Origin: Campanula takesimana
Lineage: Eukaryota; Streptophyta; Magnoliopsida; Asterales; Campanulaceae
Direction of reading: 5' to 3'
Assembly: GCA_026119855.1 (NCBI GenBank)
Contig: JAOWBW010002496.1
Coordinates: forward strand, 1-64,000
Length of the DNA stretch: 64,000 nt
Both the position numbers and the translations under genes were made by a program. This document shows, piece by piece, positions 11,798 through 22,165 of the stretch; the stretch's first letter is position 1, and each line of letters opens with the position of its first letter. The notes below the pieces were generated by a model. That model saw nothing but the letters and a program-made list of their open reading frames with translations, was not told the DNA's origin and made no database searches.

Positions 11798-14700
11798 TTA
11801 GAGTTCAAGCATACCCATTTCTCCTCTTAGATACCTAAATCTCTTGGAATCGAGAGCTTTGGTGAGAATATCTGCAATTTGATCATCAGTACTCACATAC
11901 TCTAGATGGATATTACCTTTTTCAACATGATCCTTGAGAAAGTGGTATTTGATATCAATGTGGTTGGTCTTAGAATGCATGACGGGATTGTTGGAGACAG
12001 CAATGGTAGATGTATTGTCACAATAGATTGGACAATTTTCTTCTTTGATTCCGTAGTCAACCAATTGTTGCTTCATCCACAGCACTTGGCAGCAGCAGCT
12101 TCCAGCAGCTATATATTCAGCTTCCGTGGTAGATACAGAGACTGAGGCTTGTTTCTTGCTTGCCCATGAAACTAGTCGATTTCCAAGGAAATGACAAGTT
12201 CCACTCGTGCTTTTCCTGTCGATGGTACATGCTGCATAATCTGCATCTGAGTAACCTATAAGATCAAAAGTTAAATCTTTGGAGTACCAAAGTCAAGGTT
12301 AATAGTCCCAGATAGATATCGAATAATACATTTAACAACAATAAGATGTGTTTCTCTAGGATCGGCTTGATAACGAGCACAAACGCAAACACTAAACATG
12401 ATATCTGGCCTACTAGCAGTTAAGTATAGGAGAGAGCCAATCATACCTCGATATAAGGTTTGATCAACCTTCTTACCTTTCAAGTCTTTATCTAGCTTGT
12501 TACCAGTAGCCATAGGAGTGTCGTATGCCTTTGCATTTTCAAGTCCAAATTTCTTGATGAGATCTCTTGTGTACTTAGCTTGGTTGAGGAAGATGCCTTT
12601 AGCACATTGTTTAATTTGTAGCCCATGGAAGAATGTTAATTCTCCCATCATGCTCATCTCAAATTTGCTTTTCATGAGTTTCTCAAAACGCTTACACAAC
12701 AATTCATTAGTAGAACCAAAAATAATATCATCTACATATATTTGAACAAGTAAAGTATGATCATTATATTTAGCAATAATAAAGTTGTGTCAATCTTACC
12801 ACGCTTGAATCCCTTTTCAAGGAGAAATTTAGATAGAGTATCATACCATGCTCGTGGAGCTTGTTTGAGTCCATACAAAGCTTTACGGAGTTTGTAGACA
12901 TGATTTGGAAATTTGGGATCTTCAAATCCGGGCGTTTGAGCAACAAAGACTGTTTCTTGAAGTTCACCGTTGAGGAATGCACTCTTCACCTCCATTTGAT
13001 ATAGCTTGAATCTTTTATAAGAGGCATAAGCCAATAATATTCTTATAGCTTCGAGTCTCGCAACGGGGGTAAATGTTTCATCGTAATCAATGCCTTCTTC
13101 TTGTCTATAGCCTTGTGCAACCAACCTAGCTTTGTTTCTTGTGATGCTTCCATTCTCATCCATCTTGTTTCGGAACACCCACTTTGTACCAATCACTCCT
13201 TGATCTTGTGGCCTTGGAACTAAGGTCCAAACTTTACATCTTTCAAATTGGTTGAGCTCTTCTTGCATAGCAACAACCCAACTTGAGTCTTGGAGTGCTT
13301 CATCAACTTTCTTGGGTTCAACTTGAGATACGAATGCGGTTAGAGCATCATAGTTTGATCTTCTTGTTCTAACACCAGAATGCAAATCACCAATGATATT
13401 CTGAATTGGGTGATCTCTGACCTCACGAACTTCTTGAGGTATGTCTGGTTGAGTTGATGGTGGTTGTAAATCTTCTAGTGGTACATCATTTGAGCTAGCC
13501 CAATCATAAGTGATTTGAGGGATAGGTCTTCAACATTTATGGGTGTTTCAACTTCAACTCCATTTGAGGTAGCAGCAGATGAGGTAGCTTCTGGTGCTTC
13601 ATATGAGGTAGATGGAGGTGCAGTTGAGGTAGATGGGTTTCCTTGAGTTGATTGATTTTGCGGTTGAGTTGTACCTGTCTCATTTATCTCAACAAAATCA
13701 TCAGCAACATTTGGAGCCATATGTGGCTCAAGGAGAGAATGTTCATCAAAAGTAACATGGACAGATTCTACTATCTTAAGAGTGGTTTTATTAAATACAC
13801 GAAAAGCTTTTGAGTGTTTAGCATACCCAATAAATATACCTTCATCGGCCTTAGGAGCAAATTTACCTCGATGTTCTTTACCGTTGTAGAGTATGAAGCA
13901 TTTGCATCCAAATATCTTGAAGTATGCTATGTTGGGGGTTCTTCCTCTCCAAAGTTCATAGGGAGTTTTGTTGTAGGTCTTGTTGATGAGGGATCTATTC
14001 TGAGTGAAGCATGCTGTGTTGACGGCTTCAGCCAAAAATATTGAGGTAGCTTTGCTTCAGCAATCATTGTCTTTCCGGCCTCTATCAACGTTTATTATTT
14101 CTTTACACTACACCGTTTGTTGTGGAACTCCAGCAGCAGAGAAGTTGTGGTCAATACCATGATCATCACAGTATTGAGCAACACCGTTGTTCTTGAATTC
14201 TGTACCGTTGTCGGATCGAACACTAACGATGTCTTCTTCTTTTTGTGTTTGGAGCTGTCTAAAGAGTGCAGTCAAAATGTCATAACAATCATCTTTGGAG
14301 CTCATCATCTCGACCCACGTATATCTTGAGTAGTCATCTACCACAACTAAGGTATATCTATTTCCTCCAATACTTGCGGTAGTAACAGGTCCAAACAAGT
14401 CCATATGTAGTAATTGCAAACATCTAGAAGTTGAAGGTGTCGTCTTGCTGGAGAAAGACACTTTTGGTTGTTTGCCTAGTTGACATGCTGTGCACTTCTC
14501 ATCGTGGTGATCAGCTACTTTGGGTAGACCACGAACTAGATTTTCTCTACCAATCTTGGAGAGATACTTGAAGTTTAAGTGACTTAGTCTTTTATGCCAC
14601 AGCAAACTATTCTCACTAACATTCTTTGCTACAAAACAGAGATTGGAAGAAATGCAAGATGAATTAAAATCAACAACATAAACATTTTTCTTACGAATCC

Positions 14701-15039
14701 CTTTGAGCAAAGTGACGCCGGATATGCCATCCTTGATGAGACAGAAATTTGAGGTAAAGTGGCATTGCAATCCTTTGTCGCAGAACTGAGATATTGAGAG
14801 TAGATTGTGTTGTAGTCCAATAACGAGAGAGACTTCTTGGATGGTGATTTTTCCTTTACGAATAGCTCCATATCCTACAGTCTTTCCTTTGTTATTATCT
14901 CCGAAGGTTACTGATGACCTTTCTCTTCACGGACATCTTCCAATAAGTTGATATCTCCGGTCATGTGCCTTGAACAGCCACTATCGAGATACCATAAACT
15001 TGATTTATCCTTGGAATGTCCAGACATTAAGCAGAGAAC
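11798..15039 (-). pseudogene. pol: Sire-A pol (protease, integrase, RT, RNase H), broken
   Basis: In order on the minus strand: the protease active-site phrase LWYLDSGCSRHMTGD (about 14990-14950); GAG-pre-integrase and integrase zinc region (WHKRLSHLNF, CTACQLGK; 14600-14480); integrase core with VVVDDYSRYTW and RSDNGTEF (14360-14195); its C-terminal part (14035-13475); RT starting around 13340 with LVAQGYRQEEGIDYDETF and YVDDIIFGST (about 12745-12715); RNase H ending LRGEMGMLEL at 11798. The order integrase before RT is Copia. Frame breaks occur near 14930, 14105 (just before the third integrase catalytic residue), 13475, 12780 and 12271, so no active polyprotein can be made. Pol would be joined to gag through the candidate 80-nt intron at 15040-15119. 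Confidence 0.9.
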
Positions 15040-15119
15040 CTATAAAATAAACATTTAAGAACGAGGTCCCCTTTTATTCTTTTGGGTCCAAAGGGTTAGC
15101 AACTTTTAACAACCCACAC
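15040..15119 (-). other. Candidate gag-pol junction intron of Sire-A
   Basis: On the minus strand, CAA|GTGTGG...TTTATAG|GTT bounds 80 nt containing the gag stop codon and a CTAAC branch-point-like box. Removing it joins gag to pol in frame, whereas unspliced pol is in a different frame. The homologous segment of Sire-B behaves the same way. A 5' site 6 nt further in (GTTGTT) would also keep frame. Confidence 0.5.
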
Positions 15120-17402
15120 TTGCCTCACAGAAGGGGGTTTAAGCCTTCTGCGATTTGGTGTGAATCTTAAAAGACATTCAGCAGCCTTGTGACCATAATC
15201 ATCACACACGGAACAATGGTGGAAGCCACCCAACTGAGGGTTAACAAACTTCGTTGAGGTCTTAAGCACAACATTATTTACTGGTATGGATGAGGTCTCC
15301 TTAACAAAATTCATCCTCTTGAATTTTTCTGCCTTGCCGCCACTTGCGGTCGATGGCTTCCATGCGGTCGCCATCTTCCTTGGTGCGGTCGATTGACCTC
15401 GCGGCAAGATCACACGGTAGGGAGCACCATCTACCTTGCTAGAGGAAGCCTCTGCGGTAGGTTCATCCATGGCAATACCTTTCAACTTTGCCTTGCCAGT
15501 TTGTTTCTTAGGGTAGACATAGTTGAACTCTAGTTTCTTCATTGGTTCTTGTCCTACTCCCTTTGAAACATGATGTTTAGCCTTCGACCCTTCCAAAGTT
15601 TGCTGGGTAAATTTCTCATCTCTTTCACAACAAGATGCACATTTAAAGTTGTCACTAGTTTGAAATCCTAAGCCTTCCTTATCGCTACTAGGCTTTTGGG
15701 AATCTAAGATTTGTTCCATAGTGACACGGAATTGGTCCACTCATTAGTAATCCTTTTAAGGTCATTTATCTCAGCAACCAATTCATCGTTTTTAACTTTA
15801 AATATAGCATTTTGTTCTTCTAAGAAACGGTTTCGATCAGTAAGAGGAGTCGTGCTCTTGATCTGCTCCTTAAGGAGGGTGAGTTCAGATCTTAGTAGAG
15901 ATTTCTCCGTCTTAAGCTGGGAAATTTCTTCAGTTGAAAGTGCTAAAGCTTCCTTCATGCCATAAAACTTACTAATTACCTGTTCAGCTTTCATGAAATC
16001 TTCTCTTGTTCATCGAGGGAAATGTCAAACTTGACTTGATGTATGGTAGACAGAACATCCTTCACTTTGGGATTTAGTAGAGCTTTCTTTGCTGCACTCA
16101 CATCACATCTTGAAAATAGAAGATCGCCATTCTTTTGAACCGGAGTTAGGAATCCTTTTTCAGCAAGTTCATCGGCCGTATAACATATCCGTTTAGGTTT
16201 TGCATTTGGTGAGAGACGACTTTCATTATCATCCTCATCATCAGACTGAACGACCAAACAGATGTGACCTTCTTCAGAATCCTCATCGCCTTCATCAGAG
16301 TTTGACTCTATCCAAGTAGCTAACTCTTTTGAGGTAGAGTCTTCTTCAACCATCATTCCCTTTTGCTTTGAATACCTTGGAGTAAAGTTACTTTTCTTCT
16401 TCATATACTCATACTTGGGAATTGGACATTCTGATGCGAAGTGACCCGGTTTCCTGCAATTAAAACAAAAAGATCTTCTTTCTTCTTGGAGAAGTTGAAG
16501 TTCTCTTTCTTCTTTGAAGGGCTGCTCCTTGAAAACCTTGTTGGAGCTTTGCTTGTTGATCCGGGTCTTGCTGTCTTTCTGAACTTTTGGAATCTTTTCA
16601 CGAACATAGCAAAATCATCATCATCCATATCAAGCAATTCTGATGTGGAGATTTTTGGATCTTCTTCCTCGATCACTTCTTCCTTTTGAGCAACCAGCGA
16701 TAAACTCTTAGTTTTTCCTTCCATTTCTTCAATGTTATGGAGCTTGATATCAAAAACTTTGAGGTTGGCATAGAGGCTTCTGAGTGACATATCATCTAGA
16801 AGCTTGGTATCTTCAAGAGTGTTTCCTTTATGAAGATATTGAGAACCAAGAGCAGCAAGAAAATTAACATTGATTTCTTTCTTGGTAAGCTTCTTTCCTA
16901 GTGCTGTATAAGTACTCACGATCTCACAATAACGATCATAAGTGGCTCTTAGTGATTCACCGGGGATCTTAGCAAAGTTGTTGAATCTTCTTTGAATTGC
17001 AAACTTTTTGCTTTCCTTGCAAGCTTGATCTCCTTCGATGTAATCTTCAATTGCATCCCAAAGTTATTTTGCAGTAGAACATTCCATGATCTGTCGACGC
17101 TGTGACGTGCTCAAGGTACTTAGAAGTATGCTTTTTGCTTTCACATCCATTCCAACCAATCTCTTTTCTTCATCGGTCCATTCAGCTTTTGGTTTCTTGA
17201 GAGTCGGATTTGCACCATTGGTTTCTGGATCCGGATTAGCTTTCATTGGGAAGTATGGTCCAATGGTAAGACAATCACCAAGTTGCTCGTCCATGGAGTA
17301 GAACTGAGTTAGAATGCTGTGCTTCCATACGTCAAAATTATCTTCGTCGAACGCTGGAACGTGAGTGAAGTTAACCGTTGCCATAGTTTTCTGACTTGCC
17401 AT
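15096..17402 (-). pseudogene. gag: Sire-A gag, broken
   Basis: Starts at MASQKTMATVNF (17402), 60 nt inside the primer site. The N-terminal capsid-like part runs to about 16700 but has an in-frame TAA at 17064-17066. A CCHC zinc knuckle (CFNCRKPGHFASEC, about 16482-16440) is now out of frame with the upstream part. An acidic segment, a long coiled coil (about 15990-15710), a conserved SSDKEGLGFQ phrase and a second knuckle-like CSVCDDYGHKAAEC (about 15215-15175) follow, and gag ends VWVVKSC-stop at 15096. A central coiled coil is typical of Sirevirus Gag. Breaks near 17064, 16480, 15990 and 15720. Gag would form the virus-like particle and bind RNA. Confidence 0.88.
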
Positions 17403-17459
17403 TTTGAATCGGCACCCAAGCTGTTAAGCTTGAAAAACAGGAGTTTTATGAAGGTGTTA

Positions 17460-17471
17460 GCTTTGATACCA
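17460..17471 (-). other. Sire-A primer binding site, initiator tRNA-Met type
   Basis: The minus-strand TGGTATCAAAGC lies two bases inside the 5' LTR. It matches the usual TGGTATCAGAGC except for one base. Confidence 0.88.
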
Positions 17472-17473
17472 CT

Positions 17474-18989
17474 TGTTGGTCTCAGAGACACAACAGGGGT
17501 ATGAAAAGAGGCTAGAGGGGGGGAGGTGAATAGCCTATTAAAATATCAACCCTTTTTCAAAATTCAACCTTATGCTTATACTTGAACTTTGCGGTAGATG
17601 AAAATGCACAGCGGAAGTTTTCGTTGAAACAAGCTAAGAGTTGTTTTTGATAAGTTAAATGCGGTAGGTTAAATTTGCGGTAGGTTAGGACGCGGTAGAT
17701 GTATATGCGGTAGGTAAGAGTGAGGTAGGTTGAGAGATTGAAAACTTGTGTCTTAGAGATTTTTGGCAAATGATAAGTTAGTCAGATTTTAACTTAGGCA
17801 ATGAGGTAGACAAACACACAATTCACAATTGTTCTTAAATCTGAAAGATCAAACACTAAAAAACAAACAAGATTAATATGAACAAGTGAAGAACAATAAG
17901 AACAAGATGAACAAGACTTAAAGAAAATTTGCAGAAATGTAAAGAGCAGTAAGTAAAGAACACAATGATTTGGAAAGGTTCGATCTGTTAAAAGATCTAC
18001 GTCCTTTACCAAGATGGTCAGTATTGGATTTTGAATGAGGTATATATTAGATTCACTTGAGTACAGATTACAGAGATGAAGTATTTAAATCAACACCTAT
18101 TTCTATGAAGAACAATCCTAGACTTAGACCAGTGTATCCCTAATGATTCAATCTATGTGATTGATCAATCGGGGTGAGTGTGTGTTAAGAATCAAGAGCT
18201 CTTTGGAATCTATATGATTTTAGAGCGTAATGAATCTTGTGTGATGAGGCTTGAGATTTGATCTTTGAAGGTTGCTGGAGACTTGTTGAAGACTTGAAGG
18301 TTGAGTGCTTGATGATTCGAAGGATTCTGGAAATCTTGAGTATGATCTTCAATCACCAAGAATTTCAACAGCAATTTCTCTCTTAGAATCTCAGCGTAAG
18401 TTCAATGAAGAACACAAGGACTATTTATAGCCTTGAATGAGAAACTAGCCGTTGGAAATACTTGGGGTCCAAGTTGAAGGACAATGAGTTGTTGAAATCT
18501 AATTGGAGCTCAGTCTGAGTTGTCCTTTTGTTGCAGAGTCATGGTGGTCCAACTGTACTATGATGACAGTTGTATTCAAATTTGAAATTTGAATTTGCAA
18601 CGTTCTAAACTAACCAAGGTAAGGACACAAGTGTGACCATGGTTAAGTTTGAACCAACTTGAGTTTCTTCAACCATGGTTCCATGCGGTAGAGATTCACG
18701 CGGTAGGTTGGTACCATGCGGCAAGGTTATCCGCGGCAAGCATAGTCATGCGGCACCCTGGTTATGCGGTAGGCTTCATGCGGTAGGCAAGGGCCTTACC
18801 TCATATCTCCAGACTTAGAAAAATTGAGGGTCCTAATCAGCTAAGCCTATTCAACTATAAAGTGGGCTATTCTAAATGAAGTACAAGTACTTCTTACAAT
18901 ATATCCTAAAGTCCACAAAGAGTAAAATAAGGTTATGGGATCAATCAAATTAAGGTAATAGGAGTGGTTTATAATAAGCATACCCAACA
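17474..18989 (-). repeat. Sire-A 5' LTR
   Basis: Nearly identical to 5639-7155, with the indels listed there. The minus-strand TATA box is near 18420-18430 (CTATAAATAG). Carries the same two clusters of GCGGTA/GCGGCA sites, around 17590-17712 and 18684-18790. Confidence 0.95.
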
Positions 18990-19907
18990 GTGCCCTTCAC
19001 ACCTAGTGTGTGATTTATGGGATAAAACCTAGGATGATCATGATTTGTTACATTTCATGTTGATGTTATTCTTGTTTGGCCATAAGAATCATGATTGGGG
19101 GATAAAGTTTCAATCTTTATCATCCCAACCATGGCCTAGCCATAAATCACCAAATATGGGATATAAAGATTTGATCTTTATGTTATATTTGTGTCCCTAA
19201 AGGTTTAATCTTGTGTAATAAGTCCATTTTGGTGGTGAAGTTGCAATCTTTATCCACCAAATGGTCATTTTGGTTTGAATGTCATGTTCATCAACTTTTC
19301 ATAAATTTCTCCAATGATTGCCTTTAATCACACCCAAATCTTTGTTTTTGGGGCTCCTTTGATGATCAAGGTGCATAGGAATGAACTCTTCAAGGTTTTG
19401 TTGTTAATCATAAACTGGAAATCAGCATTCCAGTCCAGTTTCAGCAAAGATCCTCTGTTTTGACTGAAACTGGACTGTCTTTCTGATAAACTGTAAAAAT
19501 GCCATGGGGAGCCCTCCCCATCCGTACGGCTACTTTGGCCAGGGAGGGCATCTTCCATTTTTCTCCTCTTCTGACCAAAATTTTTGCAAAAAAACCCTTT
19601 CTTTTAAATAACTAACTGGATTTTCTAAGTAGTCAGTTTCTCCCTTTTTTAAATACACACACACACATGCACTTTCGTTAACTAACACAAGGGAGACTCG
19701 GCTTTGCCCGAGGCTGCTTGGGTGACGTGAAAATCTTCCCAAGACGTAACCTGACCTCTAAACTAAGAGAATCTCTAACCTTTTCTTTTGTTGGGTTAAA
19801 TAATTAACGAAAGTGGCGACTCCGTTATCTTTGGCGTGTTAACCGTGTTTGGCATTTTGCCCCCAAAACCCGTCGTGTTTCCACGCGCGCGGGGCGGGAT
19901 CCTTACA

Positions 19908-20640
19908 GTGGCGACTCCGCTGGGGAGAAAAGTGTTTGCAAACCTCTTTTTAGAAGCCTTGAGGACACTTTTGTGTGGGTCAAACTCCCGTCCCCCGTTT
20001 CCTTTAACTTTTGTGCTTGTTTTGTTTGTGCTGAGTTTCTGTTTGAACTTTCTGGAGTGGAAACTGTCCTGGATGTGCAATAAACTGGGGCTTGATGATC
20101 AGAAGATGAAAAACTGCAAAAAAATAATTGCCAGCATTCTATAGCCGTACGGCTATGTTGGGCAGGGAACAGAATGTTCCAAAATTTAACAATTTTGTGC
20201 AGGGCAGGAACATTCTGTGTCCCTTTGGCTTCTGCTTTTCCAGGTTCCATTTACTGCTTGGTTTGTGCACATTACCTTCCTCTTTTCTAGCCAAAACTTG
20301 GTTTTTGAAGCTTGGTCATGCACAAACTTTTGGACATAAATTTGGATTTTCAAAACCTCCTTGTGCATAACCCATTTTGTAAAAGATTTTTGAATTCTTT
20401 GTTGTACACAACTTGTTTTGCAAATGATTTTCAAAAGATTGTTCTTCTTGAAAGATGTTGATTTCAAAGGATTCTTTGGTTGTGCACAATTTGTTGTACA
20501 TGCAAGTTTTGGCTTTGTTCATACGATTCTTGCTTGATTGCTTTTGTAAATAGCTCGTTCATGCTTGCTCATTGTGTTGATTATAAATTGCTCATAATGT
20601 TAAAACGGATTGGAAAATTTCTATTTTGACTCAAAAGGGA
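19908..20640 (+). mobile_element. Tat/Ogre primer binding site and leader remnant
   Basis: TGGCGACTCCGCTGGGGAG at 19909-19927 is the tRNA-Arg-like primer site known from Ogre/Tat elements and is repeated at 61033. A partial copy (GTGGCGACTCCG) also occurs within the LTR at about 19813. The following 700 bases are untranslated leader, with AGCCGTACGGCT at 20143 and repeated TTGTGCA(C/T)AA phrases at 20265-20500. No gag remains; the sequence is cut by Sire-B at 20641. Confidence 0.72.
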
Positions 20641-22101
20641 TGTTAGGATTCATTGTTTGTACACACACCTTAATTTGATTGATCCATGCCACGTGTCTTT
20701 TTATGGACTTTAGGATCGCATGTAATGAAGTTCTACTTCAATTTTTTTAGATAAGTCCATTTCTAGATTTTTGATTGTCTAGGCTGAGTATAGTTCGGTT
20801 GTATCATTAGCGGTTTAGTGCTTCAAGCCGTCATCTTGAGATCGCCAGCATGGAGTCCTTCAGTTTTCATCAAACTGCAGTTTGCATGTTTGATGAAACC
20901 GCTCATCAAGATCATTCTTCATACTGCCCCTACGCTTGGTGAAATCGCAGAGCAGTTATTGAAGAATTAAAGATATGTCATTTATTCCTTAGACAAACAT
21001 TCCCTTTTTAACCGTAAAAGGATGTTGTTATGTCATGTCAAAATAACTCTAAGTTAACTTGAGTTTCTGCAAGGAATGTCGGTTTGTCTATCAGTTTGAA
21101 TTGTTTACCGTTAGTCCTTTCTGCAACAAAGGACAAATGTCAGGTAGTGGTGCAACAACTACCTAGGACTACAAGACAAAACCAAGGACGAAAATGACAG
21201 CTCAACCAATGGGATTTCGACAGCACTGTACCCTTCAGATTTGATTCAAATCTTTACCCAACGGTCACAAGGGTGCTCTGCCTATAAATAGCCTCCATTA
21301 TTCAACAATGAAGGTTGCTGAGCTTCAAGAGATTCATTCCCAAGTGTTCAAGTTTGCTTTGAAGATTCAATCCCAGATATTCATATCTTCAAACCATCTC
21401 CATAGCAAACCCAGTTTTCTTCATCAAAGCTTCAAACCTAACAACCTTTCATACTTAGCCTTTACACCAAAAGACTTCCATTTGCTCAACCATCATTTAG
21501 ATACTTAGAGCATTTGATTTCTTTTCACACACACACCCGATTTATATGATCACATAGATTATATACTTCGAAAAACCGGTTGTTATTATAGCTTAGGTTA
21601 GACTTATTGTTTAGAGTTTAGATTCATCTTGTAAAACCTCCTCTAAATTAATACAAGTCTAGTAGCTATTAGAAAATCCTAGACTAACCATCTAGGTAGA
21701 GGACGTAGTTCATTTAAGAACGAACCTCTTCAATTTGTGTGTTTGATCTTTATTTTCTGTCTTGATATTTATCTTTCTTGTTTGTGGTCTTTTAACTTGT
21801 CTCCATATACGAAATGACTTGAAAGATGAATTGTGTTTTCCTTTGAACTTTAAGTTTAACTATTCAGTTGCATCATAGTGTTTCTCAACTGAGTCAAACC
21901 TCCCAACTCTTTAACTAACCTATTTGGCCAAACCGCAAACTCCGCTGTGCATTTTATCAGTTCGGTTCTTGTGCTTTGAACCGCAGTTGGCCAAACTGAT
22001 AAGTACTCGGTTGATTTTAAGGGTATTTTTGAAAAAGTTTTGGACCGCTATTCACCCCCCCTCTAGCGGTTCTATACCCTTGTTGCCCTCTGGGACCAAC
22101 A
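20641..22101 (+). repeat. Sire-B 5' LTR
   Basis: TGTTAGGATTC...GGGACCAACA. TATA box CTATAAATA at 21282-21290. The region near 21925-22060 has AACCGC and CGGTT sites on both strands, including inverted copies of a TTTGGCCAAAC/GTTTGGCCAA core. The 3' end CTATTCACCCCCCCTCTAGC is shared with Sire-A. Several ACCGC sites present in the 3' LTR read ATCGC or differ here. Confidence 0.95.
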
Positions 22102-22103
22102 AG

Positions 22104-22115
22104 TGGTATCAGAGC
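22104..22115 (+). other. Sire-B primer binding site, initiator tRNA-Met
   Basis: TGGTATCAGAGC, two bases after the LTR end; perfect plant Copia primer site. Confidence 0.95.
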
Positions 22116-22165
22116 ATATCCACCAAACTTGTTTTTACAAGCTTAACCGCTTGGGTGCTGATCCA

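Larger units (their letters stand above)
5639..18989 (-). mobile_element. Sire-A: Sirevirus-like Copia element, 13.35 kb, full structure but decayed
   Basis: Two LTRs (5639-7155 and 17474-18989) are flanked by the perfect target duplication GTGCC (5634-5638, 18990-18994). In minus-strand order it has 5' LTR, tRNA-Met type primer site, gag, pol (protease, integrase, RT, RNase H: Copia order), a spliced third gene, polypurine tract and 3' LTR. Gag with a long coiled coil, RT phrases such as KFEMSMMGELTFF, and the LTR end CTATTCACC...CTCTAGC are what I know from the Sirevirus/SIRE lineage. All genes carry stops or frameshifts. TGCGGTA and TGCGGCA motifs (ACCGC on the coding strand) are scattered throughout. 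Confidence 0.92.
5023..19907 (+). mobile_element. Tat/Ogre-type Gypsy LTR, interrupted by Sire-A
   Basis: The LTR is 5023-5638 joined to 18990-19907, about 1.53 kb. It begins TGTAAGTACCCC and ends GGATCCTTACA, so the ends form TGTAAG/CTTACA inverted repeats. A TATA box is at 5242-5250 (CTATAAATT). Immediately downstream is a Tat/Ogre-type primer binding site. The palindrome AGCCGTACGGCT or a close variant occurs at about 5177, 5210 and 19521, and again in the leader at 20143. Sire-A inserted into this LTR, so it is older than Sire-A. Confidence 0.78.

Noticed and set aside
21308..21508. 66-codon open frame in the Sire-B 5' LTR, repeated at 33652-33852
   Set aside because: It is identical in both places because the LTRs are copies, it starts about 20 bp after the TATA box where transcription would only begin, and it has no recognisable domain.
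22103..22165. Upstream start for Sire-B gag within the primer site
   Set aside because: The codon is GTG in the tRNA primer binding region; the first ATG is at 22166 and aligns with the Sire-A Gag start.
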